A stretch of 37,861 nt of DNA, taken from the NCBI RefSeq assembly GCF_000830505.1, contig NZ_JXOK01000087.1, positions 1 through 37,861 on the forward strand. Direction: 5' to 3'. Under the pieces are notes generated by a model. That model was not told the origin of the DNA, searched no databases, and saw only the letters and a program-made list of their open reading frames with translations. This DNA is from Vibrio mytili (GTDB lineage Bacteria; Pseudomonadota; Gammaproteobacteria; Enterobacterales; Vibrionaceae). Position 1 is the stretch's first letter, and every line of letters starts with the position of its first letter. Positions 24,780 through 33,474 of this stretch are shown piece by piece. The position numbers and the translations under genes are program-made.

Positions 24780-26105
24780 TTAATGGCTTACTGGTTGTTG
24801 ATTCATGCTCATTTTGCTCCGTAAGGCAAGGTACAACACCCAAGTGATGAGTGCATCAGCAGTAATGCCCAAGCCGAACATTATGGCGATTCGTTCAAGC
24901 GTAGGTACAAAGATACCGATTTGATAAAGCACAAAAGCACAACCGTAAAACAAGGTGTTTACGATAAGTGATTGATATAGCATCAAATCCGTGCGTCCAA
25001 TACCATAAAAGTAACTGTCTATGACATTGTTTAAACTGAAAATGACATAGAACCCAACCATTAGCCAAACTAGACTGGTGATTGATTCTGGGTTCTCTAT
25101 CCCCATGACATTGGCTATAAAGCTGTTCCAAAGCGGTGCGGTGAGTATCCAAACTGCAATGATTCCTAACGTTATCCAAAGGTAGCTATTGACTCGCTCA
25201 GATGTTAACCCATTGTTTGTCGCAGCATCTTGCTTAACCAGTTGTCCTAATGTCAAAACGGGAAGTAGTAGCCAGCCCCAAATAAATTGATTAGCAACCC
25301 AGAACGTTCCCGCTTGTTGTACTTGGTTAATCAGCTGAAGAATCATGACAATAAAGGCAGTATTTCGCACGAGTGACTCAAGCCCTGACTTCCATCCAAT
25401 CTTTGCCCATTCTTTGAGCCATTGCGATTGATCACTGTTAGAAAACTTGAAGCTCAGAGTGATCCCTGATTTCGATAAATAAATCAGGGCAAATAGTGCG
25501 AGAAGACTATTGACTACGATATTACTCAGAGCAATACCATTCACTCCTAACTGAAGGGAGTATGGTAGTTGACTGACGAAGACGCTGTCACAAAGGACAG
25601 TCATGAGCATTTGTACTATTAGGAGACCATACAGCGCCTTTCGTTCATTTCGTAGGACGAGAACCAAAGACAAAAAAGCATAGAAGCTAGAGAGCAAAAT
25701 AGCGGCAGATTCCAATCGAATGTATTGGATCGTTTGGGCCAATAATTCAGCCTGTTGCTGCATAGCATCTACAAAGTTCGGGGCTAGCCACAATACCATT
25801 AAGGTCACCACAAAGTAGCAAATTAAGGTAACCAAAAGAGATAGACTGGCTCGTTCACGAAAAGCTTCATTACTATGAATAACTCTGCCTAGAATAAATG
25901 CTAGAGGGATAAGTAATGCTTCGCTGAGGACTTCATATCCTACATTTAGCCATGCAACTTGTGCTGCAATGCTAAAAGTCCATGGGCTAGGGATGCTGCC
26001 CAAGAAATGGATTCGTGTAGTTGAGTAGATTAATGGTATTAAGCTTGTCAGAATCAGCACTAGCCACAGTTGGTAGTTGATTGTTTTTATTTGATGATGT
26101 TTCAA
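24780..26105 (-). CDS. MATE-like multi-pass membrane transporter
   Basis: 441 aa with about 12 hydrophobic segments in two similar halves, as in the MATE branch of the MOP superfamily. Recognisable stretches are LNVGYEVLSEALLIPLAFILG in the first half and NQFIWGWLLLPVLTLGQLVK in the second. It starts 3 bp after the kinase-nucleotidyltransferase gene stops, so the two are translationally coupled and are likely functional partners. MATE proteins export drugs or lipid-linked and small organic molecules by cation antiport. The substrate here is unknown. Its presence inside an hsd operon is unusual. Confidence 0.8.
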   Translation of the reverse strand: MKHHQIKTINYQLWLVLILTSLIPLIYSTTRIHFLGSIPSPWTFSIAAQVAWLNVGYEVLSEALLIPLAFILGRVIHSNEAFRERASLSLLVTLICYFVVTLMVLWLAPNFVDAMQQQAELLAQTIQYIRLESAAILLSSFYAFLSLVLVLRNERKALYGLLIVQMLMTVLCDSVFVSQLPYSLQLGVNGIALSNIVVNSLLALFALIYLSKSGITLSFKFSNSDQSQWLKEWAKIGWKSGLESLVRNTAFIVMILQLINQVQQAGTFWVANQFIWGWLLLPVLTLGQLVKQDAATNNGLTSERVNSYLWITLGIIAVWILTAPLWNSFIANVMGIENPESITSLVWLMVGFYVIFSLNNVIDSYFYGIGRTDLMLYQSLIVNTLFYGCAFVLYQIGIFVPTLERIAIMFGLGITADALITWVLYLALRSKMSMNQQPVSH

Positions 26106-26108
26106 TTT

Positions 26109-27395
26109 TTAAGCCTTGTTATCTTCATTAGAGATCTCGTGGAGAAAGCGACTCTCCACAGAGAAATAGCCATTACTTTTAATCAGTTGTTTCTTTCTAA
26201 GCCGTTCGAACAGTGAGATTAGGTACTGATAAAGTTCAGTATATTGCACTGTATTGATATGAGTTGCTGAGCAGTTAAATACTTGCCATGGGAAATCAAT
26301 CAATGTTGTAGCAGCATGTTTGGGAAGGTAGTTGTGTTTAAACTCACTTAGCAATAAATGTTCTAGCTGAACACAATAGTGCTGGATGATAGAGCAGTGA
26401 AAGTGGTACTTGTAACTGTCGTTGTTAGCGATAAGGTTCGGTAAGGAGCAAAATAAAAAGTAAACCTGAGCAGCCAACTCTTTGGCTTGCTTTCGCTCGC
26501 TTGTATGTGTTTTGGTAACGGCGTCTAATTGTTCTGCAAGGCCAAGTTCACCCTTTAAAATAGTGAAGTGAACGTTGTAGATTTGTGACTCACGATAATA
26601 AAGAGAAATGTCAGACAGCGATTGGCCTACAACGATTTCTATAAGCAAACGGTCTTGTGTTCTAAGAGTGATTTTCGACCCCAAAATATCGGTATGAGCC
26701 AATTGTTCGCCGAACAATCTGAGGAGCCTTTCATACCAACCCTGAACCGAAATCGATGACTGAATAAATAAATCGATATCAGAGCGCTTTGTTAACTGAT
26801 TAGCGCCCAAACTTCCGTAAAGTAGAGCTGTAGATACGCTTGTATCTGTGCTCAATACTTTATTAAGTTTACTGACCCAAGTGTGTTGAGATAATGGGAA
26901 GTCCGCCCAGAAGGCATCAAAGTTCTCAGAGAAGTCAAAGCAGTAAGACTGCCAAATTTGTCTTTGCCAGTGAGTTTCTAGTTCCGTCGGTATGATTTTA
27001 TCTTTCAAAAATCTAATAGTTTCATCAACAGCTTGCAGTTTTTTGTAGGCCGATGGGTAAGGGATTTCTGAGTATTTCTCGTCATCAATTGCATTGATGC
27101 TCTGCTCAATATCTCTAGTGCAACAGATTAATATGCCTGTTTTCCTATCTAATTGATTGGTAAGAAGGCTAGCTGTTTGACCGTATCCTGTAAATTCAAC
27201 AATCGCATTTTCCTGTTGTTTAACCGCAGCAAGGAAATGCTCACAAGCAAGTTGCTCACCTTGCTCGGTTCCATCGCCCAAGCGAATTCGATACTCATCT
27301 AATGACAAATAAGTGAACTCAGGCAAACGTCCTTGTATTTGTTCGCTTAACGTTGTTTTGCCTGAATTTAGGTTACCAAAAATATAGATATGCAT
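26109..27395 (-). CDS. P-loop kinase fused to a minimal nucleotidyltransferase
   Basis: 428 aa. The N-terminal P-loop is GNLNSGKT (7-14), in a kinase-like domain (about 1-150) with LSLDEYRIRLGDG, of the AAA_33/zeta-toxin class. A nucleotidyltransferase domain follows with LLYGSLGANQLTKRSDIDLF: Gly194-Ser195 and Asp206/Asp208, with Glu253 in the place of the third carboxylate. The C-terminal 150 residues are helical and may bind substrate. One protein could therefore phosphorylate and nucleotidylate a molecule or macromolecule. It lies 56 bp after hsdR and 3 bp before the MATE-like gene. Possible roles are modification of a small molecule that the transporter moves, or a toxin-like AMP transfer in defence. 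Neither is proven. Confidence 0.75.
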   Translation of the reverse strand: MHIYIFGNLNSGKTTLSEQIQGRLPEFTYLSLDEYRIRLGDGTEQGEQLACEHFLAAVKQQENAIVEFTGYGQTASLLTNQLDRKTGILICCTRDIEQSINAIDDEKYSEIPYPSAYKKLQAVDETIRFLKDKIIPTELETHWQRQIWQSYCFDFSENFDAFWADFPLSQHTWVSKLNKVLSTDTSVSTALLYGSLGANQLTKRSDIDLFIQSSISVQGWYERLLRLFGEQLAHTDILGSKITLRTQDRLLIEIVVGQSLSDISLYYRESQIYNVHFTILKGELGLAEQLDAVTKTHTSERKQAKELAAQVYFLFCSLPNLIANNDSYKYHFHCSIIQHYCVQLEHLLLSEFKHNYLPKHAATTLIDFPWQVFNCSATHINTVQYTELYQYLISLFERLRKKQLIKSNGYFSVESRFLHEISNEDNKA

Positions 27396-27451
27396 TGTGA
27401 CTTGAGGTCGTTAACCAAGCTAAAGAAACTCTAGCTTGGTTTAAATGGTGA

Positions 27452-29929
27452 TTAGGCTGATTGATAAATCTCAGCTTCCAACTCAGAAATTGCTTCTAAA
27501 TACTGCTCTTTACCACCAAAGCACTTTTTGACGATCTCAGCAGGGCGTCCCATCTCGTCAAAAGGCTTAACTTTGAGTACATGAATATTCTCAATCTCTT
27601 GAACGCCTTCGTCTGCGTACTTGTCTAGTAAGTTGTTCAACACCTGCTGAGCCGTTTCACCGTACTTAGTGAAGTAGTTGCGCTTTTTGACGTTGTCAGC
27701 GCGTTCTTTTCTAGTGAGTGCTGGTTGGTCATACACGACATGACAAATCATGTCGAATGGGTCGAGATCTTTGCCGACTTCCAACTCTAATGCTTCCCAG
27801 ATGATACCTTCCTCTGCCAGTTCATCAATGATTGCTTGCTTTTTATCGGCATCTTGCCAGCGCTTAACAAAGTCATCCATTGAGGTGAACTGTTTTGCCA
27901 TCGTCTTGCGGGTATAGTCTTTGAACGATTCGGTTACGAGTTTACCGTCGGAATCGTAGTATTGAACACGTTCGGCAATGGCTTTCACCGTTACACCGTT
28001 GACATGGAACTTTCTAACTCGGTTTTCATCCTGCCAATCATCATCGGAATTGCTACGGTCAGAAGGAGATAAACCTGAGTCGTATGGAGCTTCAGGTTCT
28101 TGGATACTTTCAGGGTCGATATCTTCCCCTTCAAATGGATCATCTTGTTCAAGTTCATCCTCACCATCGATGATCTCATCGAGTCCTTCATCGGTATCAA
28201 AGTCTTCTGGTTTTGTCTCTTTAACTCGCTCAGGTACTCCATCAAAGCGCTCATCAGCGAACAGTTCAGTCGCCTTTTTGAAGTCGAGAATGGTAAACCA
28301 TAGCTTTCCGTAACGATCATCAATACGAGTACCACGACCGATGATCTGCTTAAACTTGGTCATCGACTGAATGCCCTGGTCAAGAACAACCAGTTTGCAA
28401 GTTTTTGCATCGACACCTGTTGTCATGAGTTCTGAGGTGGTCGCGATAACAGGGTAAGCCTTTTTGGGGTTGATGAAGTTATCAAGCTGAGCTTTGCCGA
28501 TTTCATCATCACCAGTAATTTTCATTACGTATTTTTCATTCTTAGCAACTTGCTCAGGGTTGCAGTTGATCAGCGCTCGACGCATACGCTCTGCGTGGTC
28601 AATGTCATTACAGAACACAATGGTCTTCGCCATGGGGTCGGTGCGCTTGAGATAGCTGGTGATGGTCTGTGCAACCAGTTCTGTTCGCTCATCAATGACC
28701 ATAGTTCTGTCGAAGTCTTTCTGGTTATAGATCCTGTCTTCGATGACTTCACCATGTTTATCGACTTGTCCTTTGGTTGGTCGCCAACCTTGTAAATCTA
28801 CATCGATATCTACACGCACAACTTTGTAAGGGGCTAAGAAACCGTCTTCAATACCTTGCTTTAGAGAGTAGGTATATATGGCATCGTGAAAGTACTCGGT
28901 GTTAGACACGATATCGGTTTCTTTCGGTGTCGCGGTTAGCCCTATTTGAGTCGCTGAACCGAAATACTCAAGAATCTCGCGCCATGCGCTGTCCTCGGCG
29001 GCACTGCCACGGTGACACTCGTCAACGACAATAAGGTCAAAGAAATCAGGATCGACCTGTTTGTATGCTTTTTGGTGCTCTTCTGGGCCAGTCAGAGCTT
29101 GATATAGAGCTAGGTGGATTTCGTAAGCGGGATCGACTGTTCGACCAGTGACTTTGGTCATAGCGGGGCCAAACGGCTGGAAGTCGTTGGTCTTAGTTTG
29201 ATCTATCAGAATGTTTCTGTCCGCCAAAAACAGGATGCGTTTTTTGGCTCGGGACTTCCATAGCCGCCAAATAATCTGGAATGCAGTGTAAGTTTTGCCC
29301 GTCCCCGTTGCCATAACCAGTAGCACACGGTTTTGTCCTGCGGCTACCGCTTCTACGGTTTTGTTTATCGCTTGTAGCTGATAGTAGCGCGGGGACTTGC
29401 CGCTACCATCATCATGGTAGTCTTGAGTAATGACTGGAAGGTGCTCGGTTTTGTAGCCTTTCCAAACGCAGTATTTGTCCCATAGTTGCTGAGGTGTTGG
29501 GAAGTCTTCAAGTCGAATTTCAGTTTCGAGTTGAGCTGGGTTGGTTTTGTCGTGGAAGATAAAACCGTCGCCATTTGAGGCAAAGACAAAAGGGACTTCA
29601 AGTAAGTTGGCGTAGTCTAGTCCTTGTTGCATACCTTTGCCGACTTCATGCTTATTCGCTTTAGCTTCGACAACGGCTAGAGGCATGCTCGGTTTATGGT
29701 AAAGAACGATATCCGCAGACTTAACCTTTTTCCTCGCCGCTGCTTGACCACGAACAATGACCTTACCGTCACGCAGTTTAACCTCTTGACGGATTTGAGA
29801 CATATCATCCCATCCTGCATCTTTGATAGCAGGAAGAATGAATTTCGTGATGATGTCGGTTTCGGATAGCTTTGATTTATTGATTGTCGATTCCATGCGA
29901 TTAGCCAGCTCAGTACAAATGCATTTCAT
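27452..29929 (-). CDS. hsdR: Type I restriction enzyme R subunit
   Basis: 825 aa. The N-terminal PD-(D/E)XK nuclease has Asp73, E88-A-K90 and Q102...Y106. The SF2 motor follows with P-loop GTGKT (209-213), DECH box (303-306), GLTATP and the later motif IGRGTRIDDRYGK. An acidic linker lies near 580-640, then the C-terminal HsdM-contact region. It cuts unmodified DNA after translocation with HsdM2S. The length fits EcoEI-like (type IB-like) R subunits. ATG at 29929 is used here; Met12 is an alternative start, since neither has a strong ribosome binding site. It is first in the operon, separated from hsdM by the two accessory genes. Confidence 0.97.
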   Translation of the reverse strand: MKCICTELANRMESTINKSKLSETDIITKFILPAIKDAGWDDMSQIRQEVKLRDGKVIVRGQAAARKKVKSADIVLYHKPSMPLAVVEAKANKHEVGKGMQQGLDYANLLEVPFVFASNGDGFIFHDKTNPAQLETEIRLEDFPTPQQLWDKYCVWKGYKTEHLPVITQDYHDDGSGKSPRYYQLQAINKTVEAVAAGQNRVLLVMATGTGKTYTAFQIIWRLWKSRAKKRILFLADRNILIDQTKTNDFQPFGPAMTKVTGRTVDPAYEIHLALYQALTGPEEHQKAYKQVDPDFFDLIVVDECHRGSAAEDSAWREILEYFGSATQIGLTATPKETDIVSNTEYFHDAIYTYSLKQGIEDGFLAPYKVVRVDIDVDLQGWRPTKGQVDKHGEVIEDRIYNQKDFDRTMVIDERTELVAQTITSYLKRTDPMAKTIVFCNDIDHAERMRRALINCNPEQVAKNEKYVMKITGDDEIGKAQLDNFINPKKAYPVIATTSELMTTGVDAKTCKLVVLDQGIQSMTKFKQIIGRGTRIDDRYGKLWFTILDFKKATELFADERFDGVPERVKETKPEDFDTDEGLDEIIDGEDELEQDDPFEGEDIDPESIQEPEAPYDSGLSPSDRSNSDDDWQDENRVRKFHVNGVTVKAIAERVQYYDSDGKLVTESFKDYTRKTMAKQFTSMDDFVKRWQDADKKQAIIDELAEEGIIWEALELEVGKDLDPFDMICHVVYDQPALTRKERADNVKKRNYFTKYGETAQQVLNNLLDKYADEGVQEIENIHVLKVKPFDEMGRPAEIVKKCFGGKEQYLEAISELEAEIYQSA

Positions 29930-30323
29930 GACTATACCAAAGGATGCATAAAAGCAGAAAAGATACTGACTTATCAGTGAAGTGGGTAACGGTATGGGTG
30001 AGCCTCTAAGGCTAAGACTCTGAACATGCTGCCATCAATAGGCTTATGTGTGCAGTGAGAGTTTTGTGATGAGGCTAATCAGTAGAAGTTGTTGTCGAAA
30101 AGTGACAGCCTTTGTTCGATTAGAATAAAGAACTTTCTGAAAGTTTTCCCCAATACCACTGAGATATTATCAAAAATATACTCTTGATCTGGGATGTGGT
30201 TTAAATTAAATATTTTCTTTACCTTGAATGTAATCTATAGGAAATAAAAAACAAAAAAGGTTATTTTTATTTATTAAAATAATGCACTGTATGTTTGCCT
30301 AAGTTTTTTTAGCCAAAATTGCT

Positions 30324-30683
30324 TGGCACATTGTTTTGCCAAGATTGGCAGCGAAACTGTCAAGGATGGCAGAGGAAATGCCACAGCGGGCAGCGAATCT
30401 GCCAATGGTGGCACTAAAATTTAGACCTAAAAATTAGAATATTCCGTTTAAGAGTCCAAAATTTAATAGATGAACGTTATATTAGAATTATAACTTTATA
30501 ATAATTATAACAGTTATAATAGTTATAACATGAAAAAGTCAATAAGTAAAAACTATTTTATTGCCATAATTACCTTGGCTCAATTTAATAATTAAATTAT
30601 TCGTAATTATATTTATGATTTTTATTTGATTTAATAATTAAAAATGCAAAATAAATTCGATTGTTTTTTGCACAGTTACTTTG
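30324..30683. repeat. Phased dyad array and AT block, copy 2
   Basis: Four 16-bp dyads NTGYCANNNNKGGCAN start at 30336, 30357, 30378 and 30399, each exactly 21 bp apart, after a half-site TGGCA at 30324. The AT block begins at 30477, again exactly 78 bp after the last dyad start, with GTTATAATAGTTATAAC and an identical ATG-AAAA end. TTTAATAATTAAA follows at 30584 and 30630, and AGTTACTTTG ends the region. It differs from copy 1 by one extra dyad and diverged spacers. It occupies the 750-bp gap upstream of hsdR and downstream of the zinc/HTH gene; the part from 29930 to 30323 shows no feature I can name. Confidence 0.85.
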
Positions 30684-30687
30684 CTGT

Positions 30688-31845
30688 TTAGGGGAGCAAT
30701 TGATGTTTTTTAATGATCTGGTGTATGCGTTGTCTGCTAAGCCCAAGCGTTCTGGCGATATCACTTAAGTTAATTTTGCTATTCGTGGCTAGTTGTTGTT
30801 TTAACAGCTCTTTGATCAACTGGTGTTGTTCTAGATTAGCCCCATATCCAACGTCTGGGCCCCGCTTAGTTTCAATGCTATTGATTCGTTCTACACATTC
30901 GAAGCGATGCAAGATCCCAATCAGTGTGGTCCAAGTATTCAACTCATTGAAAAGCGTTAGGCACTCTTTATCACTCCACGCGTTTGGTTCTTTAAGATCT
31001 AAACATCTCACTATCGCGATACACCATGATGACCATTGACCAAAATCATCTGACTTGATCTGATTTATTTTTTTATAGCTCGCTGGGTAGTTTACTTTAC
31101 ATGTCTGAACAATGTTCTTTGATAGCGAGAGCCAGTCTCCTGCCTTCGCGCTATCTTTACAGTGGCGTAGAAATACTCGTGGATGCGGCGCATAGCCGCC
31201 GACCAGATCATACAGTTGTCGTCCCAGATTTTTCTGTTTGTTAGGTTGTGCTAGATACTTTTCGTAAGCTGCACTGTTCTGGTTGGGCAGATATTTCAAT
31301 GCAGTGATAGCTGCGTATTTTTGCTGTTTATAAAGTTTAGTGGACTTGATGGGATGGTGTTTTTCGCAGTAGTAGTGAGATCGGCTGCGTAGACGCCAGC
31401 ATAGTGCGCAGTAAGGTAGAACACTGTTCCAACGAACCTCTTCCTCTTGATGTTGTGGCGTAAGTGAACGCAGATCCTTTAAGCCCAACAGTACTTGATC
31501 GGCATAATTGACGCGTCGTTGAGTATGAAGACCGAATCCACGTAAAGCTAGCACCGTTTCAATAAGTTTAATTGTTTTATTTAATCCACCGTAACTTTCG
31601 ATGATCTCGGCAAGATGGATAGCATTAGAACTGCTGTACTTTTTGAGTATGGTTCCATGTTGTCTGAGTAACTTGGTAAACCACGTTTCCAGAACAATGT
31701 TCCGAGCGGCATCAACAGCGTATAAATAGCCAGAACGACGTCGCTGAGCAATTTTACAACCTTGAGATTCTGACTGGCTTTTTAAGTCATTAATTGCTGT
31801 TTCTAGCTGTACTCTCAATGCATTGCGCTTTTGATCTAAGTCCAT
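30688..31845 (-). CDS. Protein with zinc-finger-like motif and C-terminal HTH, family unknown
   Basis: 385 aa, basic. A Cys/His cluster, C146-x2-C149...C160-x2-H163-H164 (PYCALCW, HYYCEKHH), suggests a zinc finger. The C terminus is a clear HTH (about 358-382, LSDIARTLGLSRQRIHQIIK) like those in resolvases or sigma-like regulators. The N terminus is helical. I recognise no family. It ends 5 bp from the dyad array at 30324-30683 and is divergent from alpA. Its own coding region contains three GAACNNNGTTC palindromes (31107, 31419, 31692). It is a good candidate for the protein that binds one of the repeat families, as a replication, partition or recombination-accessory factor. That is inference. 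Confidence 0.65.
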   Translation of the reverse strand: MDLDQKRNALRVQLETAINDLKSQSESQGCKIAQRRRSGYLYAVDAARNIVLETWFTKLLRQHGTILKKYSSSNAIHLAEIIESYGGLNKTIKLIETVLALRGFGLHTQRRVNYADQVLLGLKDLRSLTPQHQEEEVRWNSVLPYCALCWRLRSRSHYYCEKHHPIKSTKLYKQQKYAAITALKYLPNQNSAAYEKYLAQPNKQKNLGRQLYDLVGGYAPHPRVFLRHCKDSAKAGDWLSLSKNIVQTCKVNYPASYKKINQIKSDDFGQWSSWCIAIVRCLDLKEPNAWSDKECLTLFNELNTWTTLIGILHRFECVERINSIETKRGPDVGYGANLEQHQLIKELLKQQLATNSKINLSDIARTLGLSRQRIHQIIKKHQLLP

Positions 31846-31945
31846 TCGTTATCATGTCAATATGGTTTGTTGCTTATTCTATATTATGATTTGGGCGATG
31901 AGAACCTAAGATGCAACTAAATAATAGAGAAATAAAGGTAATAAA

Positions 31946-32110
31946 ATGTTTGTAAGACAAGAGCAGTTAGCGAAAGAGATCGGGGTAAGCGTAAGTACTT
32001 TGTGGCGTTGGCGTCGGGACGGAAAAATGCCACCTGTTGTTACGCTTAGTTCTAGAGTTGTTGGGTGGCAGAGAAAGGACATTGAGGAATGGCTAGAAGA
32101 ACAAAAATAG
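31946..32110 (+). CDS. alpA: AlpA-family excisionase/regulator (54 aa)
   Basis: A 54-residue MerR-like HTH protein: RQEQLAKEIGVSVSTLWRWR, then DGKMPPVV and WQRKDIEEWLEE. This is the standard AlpA/phage excisionase pattern. AAAGG precedes the ATG. In P4-like islands AlpA activates or directs integrase-mediated excision. Here it lies 30 kb from int and divergent from the zinc/HTH gene, so it may serve a nested element. A hairpin followed by TTTTGT at 32212-32234 could end its transcript. Confidence 0.85.
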   Translation: MFVRQEQLAKEIGVSVSTLWRWRRDGKMPPVVTLSSRVVGWQRKDIEEWLEEQK

Positions 32111-32125
32111 ATGCGACTTGTTACT

Positions 32126-32474
32126 GCGAGAACAGTGTTCTCGCTTAATCTTCGTAAATATAAAGTAAGTCATTGTTTACATGATTAATAACACGAATAA
32201 AAAATGCTCTTGCAGGAACCTTGTTCCTGCTTTTGTCTATCTCAGGGATCCAATTTCTTCTTAAATCTTCATTAGTTGAACGGAGAACGATGTTCTCCGA
32301 AATGACGAAAGGCAGAGTCAGGCATTATCCGATTCGTGTCTGAGTATTTCAGGCAAAGGCTGATAGCTTTCAAACGCTACTGCGAGAACACTGTTCTCGC
32401 TCACATCATCAAAAACTAAAGTTTGGTCATTTAATTAATAAATAAAAATGCTCTTGCTAGAACAATGTTCTAGC
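32126..32474. repeat. Cluster of five GAACNNNGTTC hairpins (copy B region)
   Basis: Hairpins lie at 32126-32144 (GCGAGAAC), 32212-32230 (GCAGGAAC), 32281-32299 (CGGAGAAC), 32382-32400 (GCGAGAAC) and 32456-32474 (GCTAGAAC); only the left arm is quoted, and each right arm is its exact complement. The core GAAC...GTTC is constant while the flanks vary together on both sides. AT-rich tracts with ATTAATAAATAAAAA lie between them. The segment 32267-32445 matches copy A; about 70 bp (32376-32445) recur beyond the nuclease gene in copy C. The array fills the gap between alpA and the Mrr-type nuclease. Confidence 0.9.
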
Positions 32475-32566
32475 TGTTTGTTCTCCCACTAAATACATGA
32501 TTTAACTCTATGTATTAGGTCTGGCAATTGTGCTTTAATGCATTTTGATGCTTATTGGGAGGAGTT

Positions 32567-33382
32567 ATGGCTCGGAAAAATGATGGAATTATTTGGCATT
32601 TGATGGATGCGCCGTGGTGGGTGAGTATCTTGTTCTCAGCAGGAATTTATGTTGGTTTATCTTTCCTATTGCCAGGCTTAGCGGCTCGCAGTGATAACTT
32701 CATCTTCAATGCCATTGGGCCGAATCTTCCGCGAATGGCACCGTATTTTGCTTTTTTGTTTTTAATTCCTGCTCCAATTGCGTTCTTTAAGCAGTATCAG
32801 CGAAAGCATAATTATCTTGCGACGACGTCTCAAATCAGAGCACACAAAAACACGACTCCGCTTAATTCCCTCAATTGGGTTGAATTTGAAAGCTACATTG
32901 GCGAGTACTTTAAGCAGCAAGGCTACGACGTTAAACAATCTTTCTCAAAGCAGGCAGATGGTGGGGTTGATATTTGGTTAACTAAAGACGGTGAGTTGAG
33001 TCTTGTACAATGTAAGCACTGGAAAGCTAGAAAAGTCGGAGTTCAAGTCTTAAGAGAAATGTATGGTGTGATGATCGACAATCGTGCTAGCAAAATGATC
33101 ATCGTAACATCGGGAGATTTTACTTCTGAAGCTATCGCCTTTGCTCAAGAGAAGCGCCTGTGGTTGGTTAATGGTAGCGAGCTAGTCTACATGATTGAAG
33201 ATGGTCGTAGCTTTATGAATAAGCCAGTCATTGATGAGCCTACACCCGATCCTCATTCCAAGGTTTGCCCAAACTGCCAGTCTAGCCTTGTGATTCGTGT
33301 TGCTAAAAAAGGTCGTAATGCGGGTAAAAGTTTCTATGGTTGCTCTGCTTATCCTAAGTGTCGCTACACTTGCGACTGTTGA
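32567..33382 (+). CDS. Membrane-anchored Mrr-type restriction endonuclease
   Basis: 271 aa from the ATG at 32567, which has GGGAGGAG upstream; the longer TTG frame includes that site. Two transmembrane helices (about 18-38 and 58-76) precede an Mrr-type PD-(D/E)XK domain with Asp135 in GGVDIWL and Q148-C-K150. A C-terminal four-cysteine zinc ribbon of the topoisomerase C4 type (CPNCQSSLV...GCSAYPKCRYTC) could bind DNA. Such proteins are thought to act as restriction enzymes at the membrane, possibly against entering DNA. It is a single gene bounded on both sides by copies of the hairpin repeat, like a cassette. Confidence 0.88.
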   Translation: MARKNDGIIWHLMDAPWWVSILFSAGIYVGLSFLLPGLAARSDNFIFNAIGPNLPRMAPYFAFLFLIPAPIAFFKQYQRKHNYLATTSQIRAHKNTTPLNSLNWVEFESYIGEYFKQQGYDVKQSFSKQADGGVDIWLTKDGELSLVQCKHWKARKVGVQVLREMYGVMIDNRASKMIIVTSGDFTSEAIAFAQEKRLWLVNGSELVYMIEDGRSFMNKPVIDEPTPDPHSKVCPNCQSSLVIRVAKKGRNAGKSFYGCSAYPKCRYTCDC

Positions 33383-33474
33383 ATATGAGTGAGGGTTCAA
33401 GCAGTCTAACCTTATAGAAGGGTGTTCTCAGAACATAAAAGTTAACCTTTTGAGTCTAGCTGCCTGAGAAGAAT

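Noticed and set aside
30531..30600. 20-codon ORF starting at the ATG that ends the AT block (copy 2)
   Set aside because: The matching ATG in copy 1 stops after two codons and there is no ribosome binding site, so coding is not conserved.
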